DNA of 64,000 nucleotides from NCBI RefSeq assembly GCF_026210795.1, contig NC_089436.1, positions 2,976,001-3,040,000 of the forward strand, read 5' to 3'. Below the pieces are notes generated by a model. That model saw nothing but the letters and a program-made list of their open reading frames with translations. It ran no database searches and was not told the DNA's origin. Position 1 is the first letter of the stretch. Each line of letters starts with the position of its first letter. Made by a program: the position numbers and the translations under genes. This document shows positions 53,225 through 63,546 of the stretch, piece after piece. Origin of the DNA: Rhizophagus irregularis. Lineage: Eukaryota; Glomeromycota; Glomeromycetes; Glomerales; Glomeraceae.

Positions 53225-55493
53225 GACTGGGGTCGAATGCTAAATAAGAATAAACATGATCTAAAAGAACAATTAATTCTAAGCTAATGATAGACCCAAC
53301 CTCTTGGGAGAAGCCCGAAAGGGTCGTCTTGCCTCTTATTCAATAGAACAATCTGGCATAACCAGGAGTCTAAAAAGTACTATCGAACGAAAAGGAAGAA
53401 CTAAAAAAATTAAATTTAAAATTACATAAAGAAGAAAAATTATCTATATTTAACTCAAAACTACTAGGATGCCGGACAGAAGACAACCATCCACCCGAAT
53501 GCAAAAAATTACATGTACACAAAATCAACCACATCGGTAAGTGCGGTAAGTGAGGAAGACGAGTAGATGGAGCCGTAGAGGATCAAGGGTGAGGTGAGCG
53601 GCCAAAAGTACCATCTGAGGGTGAAGAGTTCATCCTGGTTCCGGGATAATAAGGATTTTGTGATCGGTGACGAGAAGAAGAGGCAATTCTAGGTTAAGCA
53701 GTAAGTTGAATAAGTTGATGGTCACGTGGTATCATTGGTTTTTTCCTCCGAAAGTCACATTTACGTTTGGGTGTAATACCATTGCGTTGTTCCCATAATT
53801 TCAATAAAGAACAATGTTTAGGCCATATTTGGTAGATATGTTCATTAAATGATGTTAAAAATTCCCATATAATTGAACGGGTAAGTTTGTCATTAAAAGT
53901 GAAAGAGTGTACAAGATTATAAAAATCTTGTGAGACCAATTGGTGTATAAATAAATATAATGGGTGATTATAAGAATTTGAGTCAGTAATCGGCGTTAAA
54001 AGCTCGAATTGCTCAACAGATTGTGATATGAGGACAGAACTATAAGAAGTATTCTCCTCAAGGAGGCGTTCTAATATCTGTTTGTGATCAAGTAGAATAT
54101 TATTAATGACAGGTAAGAGATTTGAACATAGTCCCAGATGCTCATTAGTATCTTGATGATTGTTACAGACCGGACAAGGTATGTAGTTATTATTATAAAG
54201 GTCAGGGTAATGTTTTGTGAGGATATCTCCACAAGGGAGAATATGATAAAGTGCTTTAATTTTAAAAGCGTTGTGTGATGATTTTGTAGAACTGCAAACG
54301 TCAGGTGTGGAATTGTATTGTACCCAAGATCGAGTAAGGGGCCAATGTATTGAGGATATGGGAAATCTATCGAAAATAGGTGAGAGCGAAGGATTATCCA
54401 GGAATTGATCGAAAGTATAGACATCCGTTAAATTGTGACAAAATTTTCTGATGTCTCGATCAATCGGTGCAATTGAAGCCCATATCGGGGTCATTAACAA
54501 ACCTGGTAGATTCGTAGGGTTGATTTCGTAAGGTGCAAGTTGACATGCTGTATTGGCGAGATCATCTGCCATGTCATTCCAATAATCGTTGGAGTGAGCT
54601 TTAACTTTGTGTAATCTAACAATCACAGATTTTTTCGTAATTAGGGTATCGATCAGGCACCATGCTAATGGTTGTTGCATTTCAAAATTCGTCTAGTGGA
54701 GGTTAATTTGTTCGTGACCACGTGGAAAGTATGAATAACATTAAGCGAATCTGTGAAAACATCCAATTCACTATCATCAGGTACTGCAATAATTGCCGTT
54801 AACAGCGCGTAAACTTCTGCTTTGGTAGAAGAGGGATTAAAAGATAAAGCGCCTTTGTATGATGGTGGAGGAGGACCTGAATTAGGAGTTGCATCTGTAG
54901 TCTCTATCCAAGCAAAACCCATTTGAGTTTGAGTAGAAGAATTAACATCTAAACTAGTAAAAGAACCATCAGTATAAAAAATGAAATTTTTTCGTAACAA
55001 AAATTGTTTAGCTATTTCTAAAAGTTGAATAATCAAATCTCTATTTCCTACAAATATATTATTAATAAAAAAAGAAGAAGAAATGTTTAAATTGAGATTA
55101 ATCGAATTATTAAAAATTTTTGAATTTGCATTCAAATATGAATCTAATATAGATAAAATAGGGACCGTTGGGGGTAAAACATTGGGTATAATTAATCTAT
55201 GCTTAGCAATTAAAAACGCTTGAGTACGAAGCATATATAAAGGTGTAACTGGAAAAATAAAATTTTTTTCCAATTTTAAAAAATTTTTGTTGGGTATAAA
55301 TTTTTTTGCATGAACGTTAAAAAGAATTAATTGTGATGTTAGCGAAACAATTATACATTTTGGACGTAAATCACCACAAAAGGGTACACTATGACCACAT
55401 TGTCCTGGACAAAGACGCAAAATAGGAGTTACTTTTTTGGGCGTCAAGTTGGTTCTAGTATCAGCGTCTAAAACAGGTATATAGTGTGTGCGG
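53225..55493 (-). mobile_element. 3' part of a LINE, cut by the Ty3/Gypsy insertion
   Basis: Contains an RNase H-bearing ORF (53694-55493) and, at 53225-53690, a GC-richer presumed 3' untranslated region (acccaacctcttgggagaag near 53300; gtagatggagccgtagagga near 53560). Its 5' part would lie beyond the Gypsy element, outside the window. Confidence 0.6.
53694..55493 (-). pseudogene. LINE RNase H domain and C-terminal zinc-knuckle region
   Basis: The frame is open from the LTR boundary at 55493, with no ATG needed, as expected for an interrupted ORF2. It has a cysteine-rich start (LCPGQCGHSVPFC), then RNase H: D in FYTDGSF, E in SSTKAEVYALL and D in LDVFTDSLNVI. A frameshift near 54670 follows; the final H/D motif is VKAHSNDYWNDMADDLAN. 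The C-terminal part has CPVCNNHQDTNEHLGLC, a CCHC-type motif, and ends at 53694. The reverse transcriptase is not in the window. Confidence 0.8.
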
Positions 55494-55986
55494 TGATAAC
55501 GAAGATTATGGCGCAGTAAAAATCACGTGATTCAAAAATCAGATGATTAATTAGTAGATCAATCATTATGTAATCAAATAATTTTGTAGATCTGATTAAC
55601 GTTACAATTGTTATTTTTGTTATTTATATTATTTATGTTATTTTTATTATTTTTATTATTTCTTTTATTTATTACATTTATTTTATTTACTTTATTTATT
55701 TTAGTTATATTATTTTCTTTATATTTTATTTTTATATAAATATCTTTTGATTTTTCTTAAGTTAAAGTGTGTGTCAGTGTGTCAGATAGATAGAAAATAG
55801 ATAGTATAAGTTAAGGATTAACTTGTATTAACTATTTAATAAACTCTTATATTAAAAACGAACTGTGATTGTGTTATATTTTTCGTATTGTGTTTTTGCG
55901 TGTCTTGCTGATATAAACTACGTTATAGCTATTGACTCCCTAACGTTTAGTTATAGTTGACAGAGTCTGAGACGGACCTGTTAACA
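55494..55986 (+). repeat. 5' LTR
   Basis: Starts TGATAACGAAGATTATGG. The end is placed at the CA of gttaaca, 3 bp before the presumed primer site; only the first 454 bp can be compared with the 3' LTR. It interrupts the LINE ORF after codons for RTHYIP. Confidence 0.85.
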
Positions 55987-55989
55987 AAG

Positions 55990-56006
55990 TGGTGATTCCT
56001 GCCAGG
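55990..56006 (+). other. Primer-binding site
   Basis: TGGTGATTCCTGCCAGG starts with TGG, complementary to a tRNA CCA end. Which tRNA primes cannot be told from the window. Confidence 0.6.
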
Positions 56007-56019
56007 TCATAAGAGATTT

Positions 56020-59000
56020 ATGACCATACAAGATCATTTCGAACAACAATTACAATTAACTACTCGCCATACTGCTCAACATCTTTCAAATATAAATCCA
56101 CCTACTACTGTAGATCATTCTTGTCGTATCTGTTATCCTCCACCTCTTGTTTTACCACCTGCCTTTCAAAATTTCTGGAATTGGATTAGTAACTACTTCT
56201 TTGCAGTTAGTTATACCTCCTATACTATAAGGGCTTTACCTATCTTCTGTCAAGCATTTCAATTAGATAACAATAGAATCAAAGGACTCCAAGTTTTAAT
56301 CCTATCTAGTAAACTACTTTTTAGTATTAGATACCAGCAAAGACCTGATCCTTTCAGAAATCTAGTATTTTTCTTCTTCAATCTTACTCATAGAATAAAC
56401 TATTTTAATAATCCTGTTACACCTCAATTAGTTGCTCAACTTAACACTGATATCCAAACTGAGAGAAATAATAACCCTAATAATCTCATAGATAACCCTC
56501 CTGTTTATAATCAAAATATGGCTGACGAAGCTGCTATCACCAATGCTTTGCAAACTGTTTTTGGTAATAATGCTGCCAATCTTTTGAGCAAAGGAAGTAA
56601 TATTGCAAAAATTGAACCCTTTTCTGGAAAAGAAGATGAAGATCCTATCGAATGGTTAGCTATTTTTGAAAAGGCTGCTGCTACTAATGGTTGGACTACT
56701 CCTGAGAGAAAACTAGCAATTGCAGCTTCTTATTTAAGAGGTGCTGCATCTGATTGGTATGATACTAATTCTGCTACAATAGGTAACCACTGGGAATCTG
56801 GACAAAACACTGGCAATAATTTTACAGACCTTTTTAAAAAATATTTTGCAAATGATACTCGCAAAAATAAATGGTATCAGGAATTACTCACCTTAAGACA
56901 AGGTAGTAATGAAACAGTAGATGATTATGCCGCTAAATTCCAAAGGTTATTAAAGAGAGTTGATACTACCAATGCTATTCCTGATGCTCAGAAAATTAGA
57001 ATGTTCCTTTTTGGATTAACTCCTACTATCACTCCTATGGTACATTTACAAGATGCTAATACTTTATCTGATGTCATTGGTAATGCAAGAAAAGTTGAAA
57101 CTGGATTAAATTACGCACATTTAGGACCAAGTGTTACTGGAATTGCTACTAAAGTAGCTACTGTATCAACCACACCTGCAAAAACTGAAAGTCCTCAAAT
57201 GGAAGCAATTGAAGCATTAACTCAACAAATGCAGAAACTTTCACTTAACTATGCAAATTTATCTAGTGCTTTATTAGCTCAAACTCAACCCATTCAACCA
57301 CAACCTGTTAGAAGAATCCAACCTGCGAGATATACTCAACCAAATAATTTAACCCAAACTTTCAGACCTAATAGACCCAGAACTGGTATAAGAGATATCG
57401 AATGCTACAGATGTGGAGAAAAAGGACATTACGCTAGAGATTGTATGTCAGAAAGAAATGCAAGAAGACCTCAAAGAAGAGATGCTCATTATTTGGAAAC
57501 ATATGAAGAAACTTATGATTCTTATGATAATTATTATGAAGATGAATATTATCAAGATTATTACGATGACAATTATGAGGAAGCTGAAGCCTATGTCACT
57601 ACTCGTTCTAGATCTCAACCAACCACTAACTATAGGCCAAAACCTAAACAACCAAGAGCTGTAGAAAATATTATTTCATCTGAATCACAACAAGAACAGA
57701 GATTGAGAAGACCCCAACCAAGACAAAATATCAATATTCCAATGGATGAAGTTATTGAAACAACTGCTACTCCTGCTGTTCCACCAAAAAGAACTGTTAA
57801 AAGAACCCCAAGAATGCCCTCAATTATTGAACAGATGCCTCTTTATCGCATTTCAGATGACATATTAAATATGCCATCTTCAGCAAAGATTGGACAACTT
57901 TTGAAATATAACGACCAAAAGAAAGATTTTGCCAGAATTTTGAGAAGACCACCTAAGACTCAAGAAACTAACTATGTAGATAGAATCTCTGATTCAGAAG
58001 AAGGTGATACTAGAGACACCACTGCTGTGAAATGTGCAGTGAGAATTAAAGGAGATCCTGTTTATGCAATTTTAGATTCAGGAGCTGCTGTTTGTGTTAT
58101 CACCAAATCTCTTGCTCGAAAGTTGAGATTGGAAATCACTAAACCCTCCAACACTATTGTAGTCACTGCAGATAGGACAAGAAACAGAGCCTTAGGACAA
58201 ATAGAAAAAGTACCTATAGTAATTCAAACTCTCCTTATCCCTACCACTTTCCATGTTATTGACTCAAAGGATGAAACCCTACTCTTAGGAACTGACTGGT
58301 TTAGGCGTACCAGAGCTGTACTTGATTTCAATAATAAATCAGTTCAATTGACTTTTCTAGCTAAAACTATTCTTGCACCTATTTCAATTCATATTGGAGA
58401 AGTTCCCAGATATGTATCTTTCCAAGAAGAAGAAATTGACAATGAAATAGACGAAATTTTTGATGAATATGAGTATGAGGATGACCTAATTGAAAAAGAG
58501 ATTCACCTTCTTAATAGTGAATCAAGTGAAGATGAAGAAATATGGGAACAATGGTATCAACAACCACTAAACTATAACCCTTGGGATGAAAAGGAGGAAA
58601 TTCCTGACCAATATAATTTATTAGAAGATATTTTAAATGATTACCTAACTGAAGATGATGAAGATAAAACTGATAATCCTGCACTATTCTTAGCTCAAGC
58701 AGAAAAAGGAAATGAGTGGAATATCCAAAAAGACCTACATGTTGGACCGCTTACAGATCATCAACAGACACGATTCCAACAAGTATTGAACAACAATGAA
58801 GATATTTGTGCAAAGAGCCAGACTGATATTGGGAGAACTGGATTAATTAAACATCAAATCCACACTGGAGACGCTGCACCTCAAGCAAGAAGTCCCTACA
58901 GAACTAACCCTAAGAAGAAAGAATTCCTTAGAGAAGAAATAAAGAAGTTGGAACAACAAGGAATGATAAAGAAATCCATGAGCCCATGGGCTGCACCAGT

Positions 59001-60357
59001 AGTAATAGTAGACAAGAAAGGAGGAGACCTGCGAATGTGTGTTGATTATAGATCGCTCAATAAAGTTACAAAACCTGACGTATATCCCTTACCTCGTATC
59101 GATGATTTGCTTGAATCCTTCAGAACTGCTAATTGGTTCTCTACATTAGACCTTGCTAGTGGCTTTTGGCAAGTGGAAATGGATTCTAAAGACAAGGAAA
59201 AAACAGCTTTTATAACAGATTTTGGATTATATGAATTTAACGTCATGCCTTTTGGATTGAGGAATGCTCCAGGAACCTTCCAAAGGTTAATGAACTATGT
59301 ATTACAAGAGTTTTTGGGAAAATTCGTGGCTGTTTATTTAGATGACATAATTATTTACTCAAAGACCTTTGAACAACATCTGGATAATATTACTCAAGTT
59401 TTCCAAGCGCTCAGAAATGCTAATTTAAAAATTAAGCTGAAGAAATGTTATTTTTGCCTTCCTAGTATTGCTTTCCTTGGACATATCATAGGAAGAGATG
59501 GTATAAGAGTTGATCCTTCAAAAATAGAGAAGATTAGAAATTTTCCTGCACCCACCTCTGTTACTGAAATTAGATCGGTTTTAGGATTATTCTCCTATTA
59601 CAGAAAATTTATCAAGGATTTTTCTAAAATTGCGAAGCCTATCTCTAAGTTATTACAAAAAGAAACTCCATTTCAATGGACAGAGAAGCAACAGAAAGCA
59701 TTTGAACACCTGAAAGAAAGATTAATCTCAGCACCTATTTTGAGGTATCCCGACTTTGAACAACCTTTTATTTTATATACTGATGCTTCTGGAACAGGAT
59801 TAGGAGCTGTACTCTCTCAAAAAGATAAAGAAGGAAAAGAATATGTAGTTGCTTATGCAAGTAGAAGTTTAAATAAACATGAACAAAACTATGCTGTAAC
59901 AGACCTAGAATGTTTGGCTATTGTATGGGCAATTAATTATTTTCAGCATTATTTAGGATTATTACCTTTCTCAGTAGTTACTGACCATTCTGCCCTCAAA
60001 TGGTTACAAACTTCAAAAATTCCAACTGGAAGGAAAGCGAGATGGATTATGCAACTACAGCAATATGATTTTACTATTCAGCATAGAGCTGGAAAAGCCA
60101 ATGCCAATGCAGATGCTCTCTCAAGAATTAATCCAACAGAAGAACCTATTAATTCAGCTGAATGTTTTCTAGCAATTATTGGCGAAGAAAAGAATATTTA
60201 TGAAGTACAAAATGATGGATATAGTAGACCACAAAGAATTCCTAAGAAATTCAACATTATTCAACCTGAATTTAAACCTGAATATTTAATTAATGAACCA
60301 TTTTGGGAACACTCTCAAAGGAAATATCGATTTAATTTCTTTTCCCATCTTTATTAA
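56020..60357 (+). CDS. Gag-protease-reverse transcriptase-RNase H polyprotein
   Basis: 1445 residues in one intact frame. An N-terminal extension of 166 residues precedes an internal MADEAAIT that looks like the usual Gag start. The Gag capsid domain (about 205-330, IEWLAIFEKAAATNG, LRGAASDWYD) is followed by a zinc knuckle CYRCGEKGHYARDC (about 461-474), an acidic Tyr-rich stretch, protease AILDSGAAVCVIT (about 684), RT (about 965-1145, LDLASGFWQVEM, active site VYLDDIIIYS) and RNase H (about 1230-1350, LYTDASGTG, TDLECLA, VVTDHSALKWL). There is no frameshift between Gag and Pol. The integrase is not in this frame: it ends about 100 residues after RNase H. Confidence 0.95.
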   Translation: MTIQDHFEQQLQLTTRHTAQHLSNINPPTTVDHSCRICYPPPLVLPPAFQNFWNWISNYFFAVSYTSYTIRALPIFCQAFQLDNNRIKGLQVLILSSKLLFSIRYQQRPDPFRNLVFFFFNLTHRINYFNNPVTPQLVAQLNTDIQTERNNNPNNLIDNPPVYNQNMADEAAITNALQTVFGNNAANLLSKGSNIAKIEPFSGKEDEDPIEWLAIFEKAAATNGWTTPERKLAIAASYLRGAASDWYDTNSATIGNHWESGQNTGNNFTDLFKKYFANDTRKNKWYQELLTLRQGSNETVDDYAAKFQRLLKRVDTTNAIPDAQKIRMFLFGLTPTITPMVHLQDANTLSDVIGNARKVETGLNYAHLGPSVTGIATKVATVSTTPAKTESPQMEAIEALTQQMQKLSLNYANLSSALLAQTQPIQPQPVRRIQPARYTQPNNLTQTFRPNRPRTGIRDIECYRCGEKGHYARDCMSERNARRPQRRDAHYLETYEETYDSYDNYYEDEYYQDYYDDNYEEAEAYVTTRSRSQPTTNYRPKPKQPRAVENIISSESQQEQRLRRPQPRQNINIPMDEVIETTATPAVPPKRTVKRTPRMPSIIEQMPLYRISDDILNMPSSAKIGQLLKYNDQKKDFARILRRPPKTQETNYVDRISDSEEGDTRDTTAVKCAVRIKGDPVYAILDSGAAVCVITKSLARKLRLEITKPSNTIVVTADRTRNRALGQIEKVPIVIQTLLIPTTFHVIDSKDETLLLGTDWFRRTRAVLDFNNKSVQLTFLAKTILAPISIHIGEVPRYVSFQEEEIDNEIDEIFDEYEYEDDLIEKEIHLLNSESSEDEEIWEQWYQQPLNYNPWDEKEEIPDQYNLLEDILNDYLTEDDEDKTDNPALFLAQAEKGNEWNIQKDLHVGPLTDHQQTRFQQVLNNNEDICAKSQTDIGRTGLIKHQIHTGDAAPQARSPYRTNPKKKEFLREEIKKLEQQGMIKKSMSPWAAPVVIVDKKGGDLRMCVDYRSLNKVTKPDVYPLPRIDDLLESFRTANWFSTLDLASGFWQVEMDSKDKEKTAFITDFGLYEFNVMPFGLRNAPGTFQRLMNYVLQEFLGKFVAVYLDDIIIYSKTFEQHLDNITQVFQALRNANLKIKLKKCYFCLPSIAFLGHIIGRDGIRVDPSKIEKIRNFPAPTSVTEIRSVLGLFSYYRKFIKDFSKIAKPISKLLQKETPFQWTEKQQKAFEHLKERLISAPILRYPDFEQPFILYTDASGTGLGAVLSQKDKEGKEYVVAYASRSLNKHEQNYAVTDLECLAIVWAINYFQHYLGLLPFSVVTDHSALKWLQTSKIPTGRKARWIMQLQQYDFTIQHRAGKANANADALSRINPTEEPINSAECFLAIIGEEKNIYEVQNDGYSRPQRIPKKFNIIQPEFKPEYLINEPFWEHSQRKYRFNFFSHLY

Positions 60358-60478
60358 ATTTTCTTTTTTTTATTTTATTATTTATTATTATTATTTATTT
60401 ATTATCTATATAATTATCCAATTCAATTATTAACCAATTAAAACAACAAAACCTTTAATAATAATCAATCAAAACAAT

Positions 60479-61771
60479 ATGGAACTACAACAATACCAAA
60501 ACCTTTATCAATATTTACAATCACAACAACTACCACCAAATTTAACAACACAACAAAAGCGCAAATTTATTAATTTTTCTAAAAATTTTATCATCAAAAA
60601 TAACTTTATCTACAAAATAGACAAAAGACAACAAAACAATTTACTCAGAGTAATCAGAAACTATGAAGCAGAACCTGTTCTTTTTATGATGCATAATGAT
60701 CCAACAGCTGGACATTTTACTACAGATATAATGTTTGAGAAAATACGTTCCAGGTATTACTGGCCTCAAATGTATGAAAATATAAGAGCGTATGTTCAAG
60801 CATGTGATCAATGTCAAAGAAGGGGAAAGTATAAAAGAACAGAACCATTACACCCAATACCTGCCTTTGAACCTTTTTATCAAATTGGAATAGATATAGT
60901 AGGACCTTTACCACGCTCTAAAAAAGGTAATAGATATATTGTAGTCGCAATAGATTATTTAACAAAATGGCCTGAAGCGAAAGCCTTATCAGAAGCTACA
61001 GCAGAAAATGTTGCTACCTTTATTTATGAAAATATTATTTGTCAACATGGATGTCCTTCAAGAATTTTATCAGATAGAGGATCTCATTTCAATAATAAAA
61101 TGATCGACAGTCTTACCCAGCGATTTTAAATTAAACATCATTTTTCTACTCCTTATCATCCACAAACAAATGGATTAGTGGAACGATTTAATAGAACACT
61201 ATGCGAAGCTTTAGCAAAAACTGCAACAGATACTGATGAATGGGATTTATTTATCGCACCAATTTTATTTGCATATAGAACCAGTAAAAATTCTTCAACA
61301 AAAATAGAACCTTTCTTTTTAGTATATGGACGATCAGCAAAATTACCAATAGATAATGATGATAATTTGTGTAATAATTCTGATACTTTATTAAAACGTG
61401 TCAAACATTTAATTGATGATGTACCACAAATCAGAGAAGAGGCACGTGTGCAGATCAATAAATCACAGCAGAAACAAAAGGATCGACATGACGCAAAATT
61501 AAAGAAAAATATTTCTTATCAAATAGGAGACAAAGTTCTTTATTTTAATGCAGCTAAAGAAAAACAATGGTCTGGAAAATTAGACCCTAAATGGAAAGGA
61601 CCATTTTACATCCATCAAGTTTTATTAAATGGATCATACAAATTAAGAACTTTGGAAGGACGAGTTTTAATAACTCCAGTTAATGGAACGTTACTTAAAT
61701 TATATCATGATCGACAAAATTGGCAACCTATGGTTGTTATAAATAATATAAAAAGACTAGACGTTCAGTAA
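60479..61771 (+). pseudogene. Integrase ORF of the Ty3/Gypsy element, one internal stop
   Basis: It has its own ATG at 60479, 121 bp of AT-rich spacer after the polyprotein stop. Residues about 80-120 form an HHCC zinc domain (MMHNDPTAGHF ... CDQCQRRG). The core has D in IGIDIVGPLP, D in ILSDRGSHF and E in NGLVERFNRTL. TAA at 61127-61129 falls between the second D and the E in otherwise continuous frame, so this copy is inactive unless the stop is read through. The C-terminal GPF module (WKGPFYIHQVLLNGSYKL) is present. Expression as a separate ORF is unusual for the group. Confidence 0.9.
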
Positions 61772-61790
61772 ATAAGAAATAATTTTCAAA

Positions 61791-62192
61791 ATGACTCCAG
61801 TAGATATTTTCAACGATTTAATGGAAATTGAACCAATAGAAATAATTTTTCCTGTAGATCCTGTAAATGACGAATCATCATCAGACCAAAAATTTATCCA
61901 ATACTATCAATTATTACAAAGATATTCATGACTAAAAAGGAGACAATACACTTTATTTTATGCTTATAAACTTGGACAATTATTAGAAAATCAAATATTA
62001 TCACGTGCTCAGAAAACTTTATTTAGATCTAGAATGACGACACACTTTTATCAAGGATGTATTAGGACCTATCATATTTTTCTTAATATAGGAGTAGAAC
62101 AAATATTTAGAACAAAATTAGTAACTTTTATGATGTTGAAAAAGTTAAAGTCACAAGAATTTCGATTATTATGTGGAGCTGAATTTAGTTAA
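61791..62192 (+). pseudogene. Small third ORF of the Ty3/Gypsy element, one internal stop
   Basis: ATG 61791 lies 20 bp after the integrase stop. The 133-codon frame has an acidic N-terminus (MTPVDIFNDLMEIEPIEIIF), TGA at 61929-61931 (CGA expected) and a basic, helical C-terminal part (QILSRAQKTLFRSRM). The family is unknown. It is too conserved in composition to be random spacer but cannot be assigned. Confidence 0.5.
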
Positions 62193-62444
62193 TGATAATC
62201 CTTAAAATCGATAAATTAATCGTGAATGATTGACAAAATTAGAAATCAATGATGATCGACAAATCAAATTAGTTTTTATGTTGAACAAACTGATCAAAAA
62301 TGATCAGCATGAATATGCGACTCAATGCCCCAGAAAATTTACAAAATTTTACGAAAAAAAAAAAAAAAAAAATTTTTTTATCATATATATTATATTTATT
62401 ATATAACAAAATAATAAAAGATGATTACATAATAGAAAAGAAAA

Positions 62445-63152
62445 TTATACGGAAGAAGGAGGATTACGAGAATTATCTCTATTTCTAAGCAAAACTATCA
62501 TCCCTTCAGCCCTATGGTGTGCAGCATTTCTTTCCCGACGCAACCTATTGCAATCTTCCTTCAAAGCTGAAATTTGCTGACGAAAAGCAAGATGTTCATT
62601 TACTCTCTCATTTTTAAGCCGTTGAATGAAATCGTCACATTCCTGGATATCATTCAACATAATTTCATTCTTGGCGACCAGTTGATACTGTTCGGAACTA
62701 GTAAGAGGAGGAGGAGGAGGAGCTTGTTGTTGTTCAACTAATTCGTCACGTGACGAAGCTTCTTGGAGTTGCTCCTGGAGCGACGATAATTGTTGTTGCA
62801 GTTGTTGAACTTGTTGTTGAAGTTCTTGTCGCACCTGAGATTCTTGAGAAGATTTTATAATCGAAAAATCTTCTCGGACTTGTACTTCCTCCTGAAGTTC
62901 TTGAACTTCTTGACGTAGTTGAATTATTTCTTCACGAAGTTCCCTGTTTTGAAGAAAAAATTCAGAGGCCACTCGAACTGCCCTTTGTGATAATTTTTGC
63001 GTTTCCTTTCCTTCTTCTTTTTCTTTCTTAGATTTGCGAACAAAAAACCGCTTATTATGGTTTTTTTGAGAACTACATTTATTTTTCTTTTTAGTTAGTC
63101 TGATACGTTCTCTTGGCGTAGATTTCTGGTTATTGTATTTCTTGTATACCAT
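62445..63152 (-). CDS. Antisense coiled-coil protein within the Ty3/Gypsy element
   Basis: An intact 235-residue frame from ATG 63152 on the strand opposite to Gag-Pol, between integrase and 3' LTR. The N-terminus is highly basic (residues 1-50, Lys/Arg-rich, possible nuclear signal). Residues about 60-150 are a long Gln/Glu/Leu heptad-like coiled coil (ELREEIIQLRQEVQELQEE), then a polyproline run (APPPPPL) and a second helical segment ending with Arg/His-rich residues. Antisense additional ORFs in this position are known in some Gypsy lineages; function is unknown. It stays open with GC-richer codons than its flanks, which supports selection. Confidence 0.65.
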   Translation of the reverse strand: MVYKKYNNQKSTPRERIRLTKKKNKCSSQKNHNKRFFVRKSKKEKEEGKETQKLSQRAVRVASEFFLQNRELREEIIQLRQEVQELQEEVQVREDFSIIKSSQESQVRQELQQQVQQLQQQLSSLQEQLQEASSRDELVEQQQAPPPPPLTSSEQYQLVAKNEIMLNDIQECDDFIQRLKNERVNEHLAFRQQISALKEDCNRLRRERNAAHHRAEGMIVLLRNRDNSRNPPSSV

Positions 63153-63536
63153 GATGACGAGAAAAGAAAGGAGACGAGAAAAATCTTAATTAGGTTACCA
63201 GATTTTCAACATTTATGGAAAAAAACTTACAACAATTTTCTGATGATTTACCAGCCCATCCCGATCCCATAATTCATGATTTTCTTTTAAATTGATAATG
63301 AATTTCTTCCCAGGATCGATGTCACCCGTGTCCTGATCATTTGATGGCTACATTTGAGAAGGCTAATACCTTAGCTTTACATGGACTTTGGTTCGTGTCC
63401 CTTTCGAGGGCCTACTGTTTTGGTATTACATGGATGACCAGTTTTTTTCATTTACTAGCGGGTTGGGAGTGAAGTGAAAAGAAAAGATAAAATTTATTTG
63501 GCTTTAATTATTTTTCGTGGGAACTCAAAATTTAGT
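63153..63536. other. Non-coding 3' region of the Ty3/Gypsy element
   Basis: GC-richer than average, with no frame supported. It would hold the promoter of the antisense ORF and the 3' end of Gypsy transcripts. Confidence 0.4.
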
Positions 63537-63544
63537 GAGGGAGA
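63537..63544 (+). other. Polypurine tract
   Basis: GAGGGAGA, two bases before the 3' LTR start, the expected site for plus-strand priming. Confidence 0.7.
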
Positions 63545-63546
63545 TT

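Noticed and set aside
53038-53240. Small MITE bordered by attcgacccc inverted words
   Set aside because: Only 10 bp of inverted repeat and no duplication.
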